Origin: Hemileia vastatrix
Taxonomy: Eukaryota; Basidiomycota; Pucciniomycetes; Pucciniales; Zaghouaniaceae
Direction: 5' to 3'
Assembly: GCA_030280995.1 (NCBI GenBank)
Contig: JASXTE010000016.1
Span: forward strand, 16,610,501 to 16,674,500
Length of the DNA: 64,000 nucleotides
Shown: piece after piece, positions 20,619 through 31,500 of the stretch
Numbering within the stretch: position 1 is the stretch's first letter
Layout of the letters: every line of letters begins with the position of its first letter
Made by a program: the position numbers and the translations under genes
Notes under the pieces: model-generated
What the model was told of the DNA's origin: nothing
Database searches by the model: none
What the model saw: only the letters and a program-made list of their open reading frames with translations

Positions 20619-23600
20619 CTATGATTTTTTCTTCTTATACTTTTTTAGTAGAGTAGGAAGATTAGATATCTCCTTCCCAGGTATCCAAGAATCATATTCA
20701 GATGATTTATTCTTGAATCTCAATAAGTATTCTGTACCTTTCTCAGCAGTGACTATTCTGTCATTTAATATTTTTTCAATTTCTGCTGTCTCAGTGATTT
20801 CATTTGGGGTTTTCTTTGGTCTACCCCTCCTTCTTGGAAATAAATCACTATTGGATGTGTAAGGTTTCAAAAGAGATATTGGAAAAACAGGATGTTTTCT
20901 GTCATATGGGGAATACAGAATAACTTCAACTGCATTATCTCCAATCATTCTTCTGACAACAAAAGGACCAACAAATGGATCTTTTAATTTGTTATTACCT
21001 TGTAAGTTGAAGTGGACTGTAGAAATCAACACTTCATCACCCTTTTTAAAAGTGTATTCTTTATGGGATTTGTCCCATCTTTTCTTCTCATATTCAAATG
21101 ATTTTTCAATACATTTTTGAGCATGATTTCTGCATAGTTGTTGCATTTGAAGAAAAGATTTTACACCAGGATGTATATCCAATTTAGGTAATTTGTTATT
21201 GAGAATTTGGGCAGGAGTATTAGGAACATATCCAAGCCAGAGCTCAAAAGGCTTTCTTTGAGTAACAGAATGAACAGTGCTATTATAAGCAAATTCTAAC
21301 CCAGGAAGTAAGGTAACCCAATCATGAGTGAATCTGTCATTATCTTTATACTCAAGGCCAAAGGCACAATATCTTCTTATCATGTCCTCTAAAGTCTGAA
21401 TCATTCTTTCAGCTAAACCATCAGTCTGAGGGTGATGGGCAGTAGAAAGTTTCAGATCACAACCACAAACATCCATCAGAGACATCCAAAATTCAGAAGT
21501 AAATTTAGGGTCTCTGTCAGAGATTATGGCTTTAGGAAAACCAGCAGTATTAAACATATGAGACCACCATAAGAAAGCTAATTCTTTAGTGGAAACATCC
21601 TTGTGGGTAGGGATAAATTTACACATTTTTGTGAATCTGTCCACAATAACCCAACAAGAGTTATAACTGTCTTTACCAGCAATAGGTAATCCTGTTACAA
21701 AATCCATGTTTATTATTTGCCATGGAGCATCAGGAGGTTCAATATGTTGCATTAATCCTGCTCTTTTACCAGTTAATCTTTTTGATTTTTGGCATGAATC
21801 ACAGGAATCAACATATAATTTTGTGTCCTCAGACATATTAGCCCACCAAGCAGTGTTCTTAATTCTGATCATTGTTTTGTCAAGATCAAAATGTCCAGCT
21901 AATATGTCATCATGACAAATTTTCAAGATGATTTCTTTCATAGAAGGAGGAATAACAATAACATTACTCAACTTTCTTCTATAATATAGATATCCTTCAT
22001 CAATTGAAAATTTTTCTTTTTCCAAACCTTTTTGGTACTTTGGTGGGAGGGTTTTAATTAATGCTTGTATTGAAGCATTCTTTGGATCATTTAATATGGT
22101 GCATAACTTTTTCAAGTCATTGTCCTTATCATATGATTCCAGAATAAGCTGTAATAGCTCTTCCTCCATATCAACCACATATATCCCATGGATATGGATA
22201 ATTTCATCCTCAGGATCATAAGCAGGATTAGAGTCATCATTTGGTAAAGGTAACCTTGATAACATATCCACATTTGAGTGACCAATACCAGCTCTGTGAA
22301 TAATTGTCATTCTCCCTCTGTACTCTTGAACAGCCAGCTGCCATCTAAACATATGTCTATTAGGTGTTTTCAAGTTTAAAAGGGATTTAACTGCACTGCA
22401 GTCAGTGACAAGTTCAAATTTCTGGTCATCTAGGTAATAATGAAGCTTTTCCAGAGCCCATACTACAGCTAAACACTCTAATTGAGTAGCACCATATTTC
22501 AATTCACTATTTCTCAAGGTTCTTGAAATATAACAAATTAATACTTCTGAAACTTTATCATTTATCACTTGTTTTTGATGGAGAGCAGCACCAAGACCAA
22601 TGAAACTGGCATCAGTGTACAAAACAAATGGTTGATCAAAGTCAGGTAAAGCAAGAATTGGTGCTGACATCAAACAGTGTTTCATAGTGTCAAAGGCTCT
22701 TTGTTTTTCACTATTCCAGACAAAAGCAACATCCTGTCTAGTTAATTGGGTAAGGGGTAATGCTATGACTTGGTAATTCTTAATATACTGTCTATAGTAT
22801 CCACACATTCCCAAAAAACTTTGGAGCTCTCTTACTGTTGTAGGAGCTTTCACCTGTTGTATGGCTGCCACTTTGTTCTGGTCAACACATATCTGTAAGC
22901 CTGAAACAACATGACCAAGAACTTTTAAAGAATGGAAACCAAATTTACATTTCTTCAAAGCAAGTGTCATATTTATTTTGTCCATTTTCTGGAATACTTT
23001 ACACAGGTGTTTAAGATGGTCCTCAAATGTTTTTGAGAATATAATGATATCATCAATATAAACCATCAGCCAACCTTCAATTATCTCTTGATGGAATGTG
23101 TTATCCATTACTTTTTGGAAAACTGAAGGGGCATTTTTAGGGCCAAATGGCATCCTAATATACTTATAAATACCCATATGAGTGGCAATCATCAGAAAGT
23201 TCTGAGAATTTTTCTCAACAGGTACCTGGTGATATCCCTTATTACCATCCAAACAGCTGATATATTTAGCACCCTGTAAAGTAGCATGTATAGAGCTGAT
23301 TCTAGGTAAAGGATAGATATCATCAACAGTATAAGTATTTAGTGCTCTATAATCACCACATAACCTGGCTTTATCTTTCTCATATGAAATTAGGACAGGT
23401 GAGATAACACAATATTTAGGTGTTTCAACTACCTTTTCAATAATATTCATTTTTAAAAGGGTAGAGATATTATCTTCAATATCTTTTCTCTTTGTGGGAG
23501 AAGCAGGATAAGGCTTCTTCTTTAAACTAGGTGGTATATCAGTTAATGGGCAAGACAATGAAAGTTTCATTTCCTCCTTAACTAATCCCAGTTCATGTGA

Positions 23601-23732
23601 CCCATGAGCAAAGGCCATAGGAAAAGATTTTATCAAGTTAATGATGGAATCTTTATCCTCACCAGAAAGTTGTTCTCCAAAAGAGGCATTGTCAATTTCA
23701 GACATAAGGGCATGCATTTCCTTTGTAGATCT
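20619..23732 (-). pseudogene. pol: Copy B Pol: RT, RNase H, integrase, chromodomain
   Basis: An unbroken 1,032-aa frame from Met at 23,717, downstream of a TGA. Reverse transcriptase: GDYRALN, MPFGPKNAPSVFQKVMD and catalytic YIDD at 220-223. RNase H acidic residues are in YTDAS (D369), QLECLAVVWALE (E414) and VTDCSA. Integrase has an H-H-C-C zinc site (AGHFDLDKT...CDSCQK) and a D672, D734, E770 triad with DX35E spacing, then a GPF/Y-like VGPFVVRRM and a C-terminal chromodomain (residues about 975-1,020, EYLLRFKNKSSEYDSW). All catalytic residues are present. It would be translated only as part of Gag-Pol, which the TGA blocks. Confidence 0.9.
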
Positions 23733-26639
23733 TCATTTATATTTAACCACAGAATTACATGTGTTCAATTCTGGTTTTAATAATTTTTTAGGGGAGGAAA
23801 TTTTAAATTTTCTCTTCCCATTCAACCCCATTGTGAAACATTGGTTTGAAGGATCCAATTTTATGCCATACTTGGTTAAAATATCATTCCCTACAATAAA
23901 CCAATTGCTCAAGTTATCATTTTTCATGACAACAAAATCACAAATAGCTCTTACAAAACCATGGTTATATTTAAAAAACACTGTGGCTTTGTATTTCCCA
24001 ATGGGGGACAAAACAGAGCCATACCCTCTCCAATTTTCAGAAATGATAGGCAACAGTTTAGATTTATAGTCTTGATCTACTGAAGCAAGTGCTCTTTCAG
24101 ATACTACACTTCCTCCAGCTCCAGAATCCAGAACAACTTCAATGCTGGTTCCATTGATCAAGACTGGTGCCTTAAGAGGGGCAATAATAATTGAGTTATC
24201 CTCAATGTTCTTTATGATCTCAGCATCCACAACTGTAGATAAATCATTATTATCAATGTCAATAGTATTTAAATAATGAATATCTTCTTCCAGCATCAAG
24301 ATTTCTTGTTGAGATTCATATGAAATATTGCTGGCACAATCACTTGATGTATCATCCAGTGCCACTGTGTCATCAGCATGCTCCTCTGTGTGTTCTACAA
24401 GATTTATCTTCCTTTCACAAACATGGCCTTTCTGCCAAGGCTTGTTGCACTTGAAGCAAGTGTTTGTTGCATACTTCTTTGGTGCAACAGGGGCAGAAGG
24501 TTTACCAACCTTTTCCTGAGGTTTTTGTTGGTAAGTGGAGGGTTTCTCCAAAGGGGTCCTAGGAATGAATCTTTTTGCATCATACTTATTGTTTAGAAGT
24601 ATCTCATTGCAAGTATTAATGAAAGAAGAGGGTTCTTTGGAGAACTCAGTCCTAGCCACAATCAAGTCTCTCAGAGACATTGGTAATTTATAGAGGATCC
24701 TGTCCTTCCATAAATCAAACTCCATATTTGGGTCCATTGCCCTTAAGATTTTGACAAGTTTCATTAAAAACTCAATAGTTTTATCAGTAGAAGAGCTATA
24801 TCTAGTTTCCCCATACTGCCTTTGTTGAGCCATTCTGAACTTGGAGCCACCAAATTGTGCTTTAATTAATTTCTTCCAATCCTCCCATGAGTAGTCATTC
24901 CCATCCAGGAGAACAGATTCATACCACATCAGGGCAGCATTAGTGAACAAAGAAATTAATTTGGACACAATTTCCTCATCTGGGAGTTTGTAAGAATTTT
25001 TTAAATTATCAATTCTGCAAATAAATTGTTGCCAATCAGAGGAAGAATCACCATCAAATGTTGGGTACTGGTCAAGTTTTGGCCAATTCATTTGATTTGA
25101 AGGAGTCTCCTTAGTACTAGCTTGTTTCTGAGTAAGAAGCAGCTGTAATTTCTCTAATTGTGCTGAAATCTCATTGTTTAATTCTGTTGCAGATCCTGGT
25201 GCATCATCAGTTTTTGATGGAAACTCAGTGTTATCAACAGGTATTTCTGGATCAATTTTTATTTTAGATGAACTAGCCACAGGTACTGGTTGAGCATCCT
25301 GCACTATATGTTCCTTCACAGAAATGTCAGAATATTTTTGGTCATTTAACAATGAGTTCAATGATTCTTCAATGGTTGTTAGTCTTGTTTTCATTCTTGG
25401 AAGACTAGATAAACTTTCATTGATAGTTGCAAAATATAATTGATTTTTATGTTGAAAAGATGACAAATGGTCACTCAATCTTTTCAGATTTATCTTATCT
25501 ATCTCTACCTCCTGGCAACAGGCTGATACAGTATCTTTTAGTTTAGATAAATCATTTTTTATATTTTGCCATAAAGCAATTTTCTTTTCATGAGTTGCTT
25601 TGTAATGAGACAATTCATCAGAGACTCTCTGTGCTTCACTTTTTAATGCTTGATAACCCTGATCAGTTAACAATCTATTATATCTCTGAGTCAATTGCAT
25701 ATTGTTCATTATATGATTTTGCTTGGCAATAATATCTCTCAAGTGCTCATCATTAATTCTTGCTACATCTGGAGTGTTTCTCAATAAGGAAACTGAGTAA
25801 CTTTCCAGACTATCATAGAACTCAGGGTCAAGAGTTTCATCAATCACAGCCATATCAGGATTAATCATTGAGGTAGCAATTAAAAGTAATGGATTAGATA
25901 CATGAGATAACTGTCTACTATTTCCAGCTTCTATAGGTCTCAAGGTTTCATCCTGCCTTCCAGATTTACCTGAAGGAACAGAGTCAGCCACAAGAAAAGG
26001 CACTTGAGAATCAATAGAGGGACGTACCAGGGTTTGCTGGGTATCACCATATTGGGCTTCCTTCTTCTTTTGCCTCCTTGATAAGGGTGGGGAGGAGTGG
26101 GGTTTGCCTGGGTGGGCCTTGATGGACCTACCTGAGGTAATTGATGCTGATTTTGAGCTAAGTAGTCCCACTGTGTGTTGAGCCAGTCCCACTGCCACTT
26201 GGACACTTCTACCATCTCTTGGGATTGGGGAGCCAATTGTTGTTGATCCCTGGGAGGAAGAGGTTTCCTTTTCTCTTGGAGAGAAGTATTTGTTCTTTTC
26301 TCCCATTCTTCCAAGGCATCTACCCTTACCTTTAGTTTTAAGCTGTCTGTCTTTAACTCCTTTATGTGGGTTGACAGATTCTTTATCTGCTGGGACAACG
26401 GCATCTTTTTTATCTTGAAGCCTCTTGGAAGCTCTTCTGGTGGGTTTGTCCTGGGTTTCTGATCCTGAGTATTGTCCACTAGGATTTCTACTTCTTCCAT
26501 TTCCACATCCTGTTTGGGGCAAGGATTTATCAGTTTGAGAAATTCTTCTTGTTAAAGGAGAACTTACAGAAGTAGGCTCATCATAATCAATTAAGTCTAG
26601 TTCTTCTTCACGTGCAGCAAAACCACTTTGATCAGTCAT
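23733..26639 (-). CDS. gag: Copy B Gag-protease polyprotein
   Basis: An open 968-aa frame starting MTDQSGFAAREEELDL. Residues 25-204 are read through the retained intron and across the frame overlapping ORF1, and are poorly conserved. From V205 the frame is conserved in all copies. It has coiled coils at about 320-450, a capsid-like domain from NWPKLDQYPTFDGDSS (about 518-690), a zinc knuckle CFKCNKPWQKGHVC from C728 and a retropepsin with D838 in VVLDSGAGGS. It ends ...VVKYK at a TGA where three other copies have a glycine codon GGA, so this stop is a mutation rather than a normal gag-pol boundary. Confidence 0.85.
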   Translation of the reverse strand: MTDQSGFAAREEELDLIDYDEPTSVSSPLTRRISQTDKSLPQTGCGNGRSRNPSGQYSGSETQDKPTRRASKRLQDKKDAVVPADKESVNPHKGVKDRQLKTKGKGRCLGRMGEKNKYFSPREKETSSSQGSTTIGSPIPRDGRSVQVAVGLAQHTVGLLSSKSASITSGRSIKAHPGKPHSSPPLSRRQKKKEAQYGDTQQTLVRPSIDSQVPFLVADSVPSGKSGRQDETLRPIEAGNSRQLSHVSNPLLLIATSMINPDMAVIDETLDPEFYDSLESYSVSLLRNTPDVARINDEHLRDIIAKQNHIMNNMQLTQRYNRLLTDQGYQALKSEAQRVSDELSHYKATHEKKIALWQNIKNDLSKLKDTVSACCQEVEIDKINLKRLSDHLSSFQHKNQLYFATINESLSSLPRMKTRLTTIEESLNSLLNDQKYSDISVKEHIVQDAQPVPVASSSKIKIDPEIPVDNTEFPSKTDDAPGSATELNNEISAQLEKLQLLLTQKQASTKETPSNQMNWPKLDQYPTFDGDSSSDWQQFICRIDNLKNSYKLPDEEIVSKLISLFTNAALMWYESVLLDGNDYSWEDWKKLIKAQFGGSKFRMAQQRQYGETRYSSSTDKTIEFLMKLVKILRAMDPNMEFDLWKDRILYKLPMSLRDLIVARTEFSKEPSSFINTCNEILLNNKYDAKRFIPRTPLEKPSTYQQKPQEKVGKPSAPVAPKKYATNTCFKCNKPWQKGHVCERKINLVEHTEEHADDTVALDDTSSDCASNISYESQQEILMLEEDIHYLNTIDIDNNDLSTVVDAEIIKNIEDNSIIIAPLKAPVLINGTSIEVVLDSGAGGSVVSERALASVDQDYKSKLLPIISENWRGYGSVLSPIGKYKATVFFKYNHGFVRAICDFVVMKNDNLSNWFIVGNDILTKYGIKLDPSNQCFTMGLNGKRKFKISSPKKLLKPELNTCNSVVKYK
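25940..26639 (-). CDS. Copy B ORF1: spliced small coiled-coil protein overlapping gag
   Basis: Exon 1 is 26,639-26,568 (24 codons, shared with Gag), the intron 26,567-26,510 (58 nt) and exon 2 26,509-25,940. Spliced it gives about 213 aa in a frame shifted from Gag. It has an acidic start (DVEMEEVEIL), then KIKKMPLSQQIKNLSTHI and a leucine-rich coiled coil, WQWDWLNTQWD, and a Pro-rich end (NPTPPHPYQGGKRRRKP). This frame is more conserved among copies than the overlapping Gag frame. No homologue is recognised; a nucleic-acid or Gag-associated factor is possible but unproven. Confidence 0.65.
26510..26567 (-). other. Intron in copy B (58 nt)
   Basis: TCT|GTAAGT ... CCCCAAACAG|GATG, phase 0. 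If retained, it is read in frame into Gag; if removed, translation enters ORF1. Confidence 0.7.
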
Positions 26640-27530
26640 TTTAAGATTCTACTGAAATGAAGGAAAAGAGACAAAATTAATTAGTCTTTATTTTTAATAT
26701 TTTTATTTAACAGAAATAAAATAAAAATAATAAAAAAAAATCTTTTTAGGATGAAAATCAACTTTAAATAAAATTAATAAAAAAAAATTTAAAACCAGGA
26801 TAATGCAATCAACTGTAGAAATAAATTAGAATTTCTATTAATTTTTATTTTCAGGATTTAAATCAACTAATTTATTACCAGGATTTATTGTCAACTGAAA
26901 TAATCAAATATGAATCTTTTAAAAATTATTTTAACTGATTAATTAACTACCAGGACTTAATGTCAACTGAAGTAATTTAAATATGAATTTTATTACTTAA
27001 AAAGATTTATTGGATTACCAGGACTCAAAGTCAACTGAAGTAATGAAATGTTAATTATTTATTTAAAAAAAATATAATTGTCAGGACAATTTGTCAACTG
27101 GAACAATTAATTAATCAGGACAAATGTCAACTGAAAAATTATAATAATTTATTTATTTAATAAAAATATTATTGTCAGGACAGTTTGTCAACTGGAACAA
27201 TTAAAATTCAAATTAATCAGGACAATTGTCAACTGAAAAATGATAATAATTAATATTAATATATAATTATTTTATTACCTCTGGGACTAAGAACAGTTAT
27301 TGCTCTATTATGGTCAACCAGGAAAAATAAAAAAAAATATAATAATAAAAATAAATTCCAATTACCAGACACCTCCCCCTGCAAAATGAGCAAATTAATG
27401 CCACTTACAGAGTGCTGAGTAAAAGGAAATACGTAGCAAATGAAAAGTGAAGAGTAACCCACAAATAGTAATCACAATAATTACCACAATATATACGATC
27501 TTTAGTCAGTATATGAATTTAAGTTTTGGA

Positions 27531-27556
27531 GCGCGGTTCGATTCCCGTTCGCAGCA
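27531..27556 (+). other. tRNA T-arm-like block, copy B
   Basis: The plus strand reads GCGCGGTTCGATTCCCGTTC then GCAGCA. It contains a perfect tRNA B-box (GGTTCGATTCC) in the setting of a tRNA 3' end without CCA. It lies 140 bp from the LTR, too far for an ordinary primer-binding site, and is antisense to the element. No 5' tRNA half is present, so it is not a tRNA gene. Confidence 0.55.
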
Positions 27557-27679
27557 AAAAACTTTTATCACGTGATGTATGACGTTCGTCGTTTTCTCGC
27601 CTCCACTCGTCCTTTACAGGTGCTTGTACGCCGATGGTCCCCTCGATTACGCCTCAAGTAATGTTGTGCCGTCGATATT

Positions 27680-27696
27680 TCGGAAATGTTCCCAAT
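27680..27696 (-). promoter_or_regulatory. Candidate primer-binding site, copy B
   Basis: Directly after the 5' LTR the element strand reads ATTGGGAACATTTCCGA; the equivalents are GTTGGAAAACTTTCC in C, ATTGGGAGCCTTTCC in D and GTTGGGAGCCCTTCC in F. It has the usual TGG near the LTR, but no specific tRNA could be assigned by eye. Confidence 0.35.
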
Positions 27697-28520
27697 TGTC
27701 AAGGTACGCTTTTAGTCTAGAAGTTTTGGTACAAAGTTCTACAAGGATTTAAAACGTTTAAATGGATTCTCAACAAATTTGTACGTATTTCTTAATTCAA
27801 AGATGATTATTTTACTCAATAAAAAGAGGTAGGATTAAAATATTAATATAATTTATAAATTAGAGTTACGCTATTGTAAATACTAATGACATAGAATATA
27901 AGAATAAGTTTTTATTGGTTATTGTTGTAATAAAATGGTTTGGTAAGATAGAATGATAAAAAGACAACAAAAAGAGAGGCCTTTTATAGGCAAAGGAGAG
28001 ACAAAGCACGGAAATCAAATTCTAAAAACAGTAGGAAAAGATAGAGAAAAAGAACATTCCAGAAAGATTATTTCAAATAATAAAGTTATTCCAAAATGAA
28101 GGCGTCAAAAAGATGTATTTACAGAGTATGTCAGAAATACATCAATATTTTTAATATTTACTGTAAATGTCAATCCCAAATAAGAAATTTGATTTTTTTT
28201 TGTATATATTTAATATTATTTGAATATTTAAATCTTATTTTATCTTTGTATTTTATTTTTTTAAATATAAAGTTTTATTTTTCCCAACCTGTCAATTGAG
28301 CATGGTGTTAGAGAAAAATATAAGGGACAAAATTTTAATTTTAATTTTACTTATTTAATTAATTAATTAATTTAATTTTAACATTCTGTAACTAGTTAAT
28401 TTATAACTAATTTTAATGTAACTAAATGATAATTAAATAATAATTAAAGATGATAAGGTGCGGCTTCATCCAGTAAATAATTACTTATTTCACTGGGTAA
28501 GTCTAGTAGCCTGGCTGACA
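27697..28520 (-). mobile_element. LTR shared by copies B (5') and C (3')
   Basis: 824 bp of the same type as the LTR at 19,760. On the right it joins directly to copy C's polypurine tract (CTCCCTCACTATAAA) and pol end. It therefore serves as B's 5' LTR and C's 3' LTR. TATA (GCCTATAAAAGGCC on the element strand) is at 27,979-27,992. Confidence 0.85.
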
Positions 28521-28582
28521 CTCCCTCACTATAAAAAACTATAATAATAAAAAATGCTATTATTTTTTCTTTTTATATTTCT

Positions 28583-31500
28583 TTAGCAGAGTAAGAAGAT
28601 TAGATATTTCTTCCCAGGTATCCAAGAATCATATTCAGAAGATTTATTCTTGAATCTCAACAAGTATTCTGTACCTTTTTCAGCAGTAAATATTCTGTCA
28701 TTTAGAATCTTATAAATTTCTGCTGTCTCAGTGATTTCATTAGGGGTCTTTTTTGGTCTTCCCCTCCTTTTGGGAAATAAATAACTATTAGATGTGTAAG
28801 GTTTCAAAAGTGATATTGGAAAAACAGGATGTTTTCTGTCATATGGGGAATACAAAATAACCTCAACTGCATTATCACCAACCATTCTTCTTACAACAAA
28901 TGGACCAACAAATGGGTCTTTCAATTTGTTATTACCTTGTAAATTGAAGTGGACTGTATAAATCAACACTTCATCATCCTTTTTAAATATGTATTCTTTA
29001 TGGGATTTGTCCCATCTCTTCTTCTCATATTCAAAGGATTTTTCAATACATTTTTGAGCATGACTTCTGCAAAGTTGTTGCATTTGAAGAAAAGATTTTA
29101 CACCAGGATGTAAATCCAATTTAGGTATTTTATTATTGAGAATTTGGGAAGGAGTATTTGGAACATATCCAAGCCAGAGCTCAAAAGGCTTTATTTGAGT
29201 AACAGAATGAACAGTGCTATTATAAGCAAATTAAAACCCAGGCAGTAAGGTAACCCAATCATGAGTGAATCTGTCATTGTCTTTATACTCAAGGCCAAAG
29301 GCACAATACCTTCTTATCATGTCCTCTAGAGTCTGAATCATTCTTTCAGCTAATCCATCAGTCTGTGGGTGATTGGCAGTAGATAGTTTCAGATCACAAC
29401 CACAAATGTCCATCAGAGACATCCAAAATTCAGAAGTAAATTTAGGGTCTCTGTCAGAGATTATGGCTTTAGGAAATCAAGAAGTATTAAAAATATGAGA
29501 CCACCATAATAAAGCTAATTCTTTAGTGGAAACATCCTTGTGAGTAGGGATAAATTTACACATTTTGGTGATACTGTCCACAATAACCCAACAAGAGTCA
29601 TAACTGACTTTTCCAGCAATAGGTAATCCTGTTACAAAATCCATGTTTATTATCTGCCATGGTGCATCAGGAGGTTCAATATGCTGCATTAATCCAGCTC
29701 TCTTACCAGTCAATCTTTTTTATTTTTGGAAAGAATCACAAGATTCAACATATAATTTGGTGTCTTCAGACATATTAACCCACCAAGCAGTTTTTTTAAT
29801 TCTGATCATTGTTTTTTCAAGATCAAAATGTCCAGCTAATATGTCATCATGACAAATTTTAAAGATGATTTCTTTCATAGAAGGAGGAATACCAATGACA
29901 TTACTCAACTTTCTTCTATAATATAGATATCCTTCATCAATTGAAAATTCACCTTTCTCCAAAGCCTTCTGGTACTTTGGTGGAAGGGTTTTAATTAATG
30001 CTTGTATTGAAGCATTCTTTGGATCATTTAATATGGTGCATAACTTTTTCAAGTCAGTGTCCTTATCATATGAATCCAGAATAAGCTGTAATAGCTCTTC
30101 CTCCATATCAACCACATATATACCATGAATATGAATAATTTCATCCTCAGGATCATAAGCAGGATTAGAGTCATCATTTGGTAAAGTTAAACTTGATAAC
30201 ATATCCATATTTGAGTGAACAAAACCAGCCCTATGAATAATTGTCATTCTCCCTCTGTATTTCTGAACAGCCAGCTGCCATCTGAACATATGTCTGTTAG
30301 GTGTCTTCAAATTTAAAAGGGATTCAACTGCACTGCAGTCAGTGCCAAGTTCAAATTCCTGGTCATCTAGGTAATAATATAGCTTTTCTAGAGCCCACAC
30401 TATGGTTAAACATTCAAGCTGTGTGGCACCATATTTAAATTCACTATTTTTCAAAGTTCTTGAAATATAACAAATTACTACTTCTGATACTTTATCATTC
30501 ATCACTTGTTTTTGATGGAGGGCATCACCAAGACCAATAAAACTGGCATCAGTGTACATAACAAATGGTTGATTAAAGTCAGGTAAAGCAAGAATTGGTG
30601 CTGACATCAAGCAGTGTTTCATGGTGTCAAAAGCTTTCTGTCTTTCACTATTCCAGACAAAAGCAACATCCTTTCTAGTCAGTTGGGTAAGGGGTAGAGC
30701 TATGACTTGGTAATTTTCAATATACTGTCTATAGTATCCACACATTCCCAAAAAACTCTGGAGCTCTCTATCCGTGGTAGGAGCCTTCACCTGCTGTTTG
30801 GCTGCCACTTTATTCTGGTCAACACATATCTGTAACCCTGAAACAACATGACCCAGCACTTTTAAGGAATGAAAACCAAATTTACATTTCTTCAAAGAAA
30901 GTGTAATATTTATTTCATCCATTTTGTGGAACACTTTACACAGGTGGTTGAGATGGTCCTCAAACGTTTTTGAGAATATAATGATATCATCAATATAAAC
31001 CATCAGCCATCCTTCAATTATCTCCTGATGGAATGTGTTATCCATAACTTTTTGAAAAACTGAAGGGGCATTTTTAGGGCCAAATGGCATCCTAACATAC
31101 TTATAAATACCTATATGAGTAGCAATCATCAGAAAATTCTGGGAATTCTTCTCAACAAGTACCTGGTGATATCTCTTATTACCATCCAAGTAGCTTATAT
31201 AATTAGCACCTTATAAGGTATCATGTATAGAGCTAATTCTAGGTAAAGGGTAGTTATCATCGACAGTAAGTATTCAATGCTCTATAATCACCACATAACC
31301 TGGCTTTATCTTTCTCATAAGAAATTAGGACAGGTGAGATAACACAATATTTAGGTTTTTCAACTACCTTTTCAATAATATTCATTTTCAAAAGGGTAGA
31401 GATATTATCCTCAATATCTTTTCTCTTTGTGGGAGAAGCAGGGTAAGGCTTCTTCTTCAAACTAGGTAGTATATCAGTTAATGGACAAGATAATGAAAGT

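Larger units (their letters stand above)
26640..27696 (-). other. Copy B 5' leader with hairpin array
   Basis: Between about 26,795 and 27,240 nine motifs follow each other at 30-70 bp. They read on the element strand as CAG-TT-GAC-n(4-6)-GTC-CTG, each able to fold into a short stem with a two-base TT bulge. Nearer the LTR (about 27,277-27,320) is a long version, CTGG-TT-GAC ... GTC-CCAG. Then come the G-rich block GCAGGGGGAGGTGTCTGG (27,365-27,382) and the tRNA-like block (27,531-27,556). Confidence 0.65.

Noticed and set aside
23717..23745. Programmed stop-codon readthrough between gag and pol in copy B
   Set aside because: The aligned codon is GGA in copies C and D and glycine in G, so the TGA is a private nonsense change rather than a family feature.
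25970..26027. A second intron (GTACGT or GTAAGC ... TTCCTTCAG, 58 nt) returning ORF1 to the Gag frame
   Set aside because: Splicing there creates an immediate TGG TAA stop, its length does not restore the Gag frame, and the interval differs among copies mainly at third positions of Gag codons, i.e. it is coding.
26780..27325. CRISPR-like array in the chromovirus leader
   Set aside because: Spacing is irregular, units are imperfect with internal pairing, and the context is a eukaryotic retroelement leader.
27531..27556. A tRNA gene
   Set aside because: Only a T-arm-like box and 3' end are present; no A-box, anticodon arm or paired acceptor stem was found upstream.
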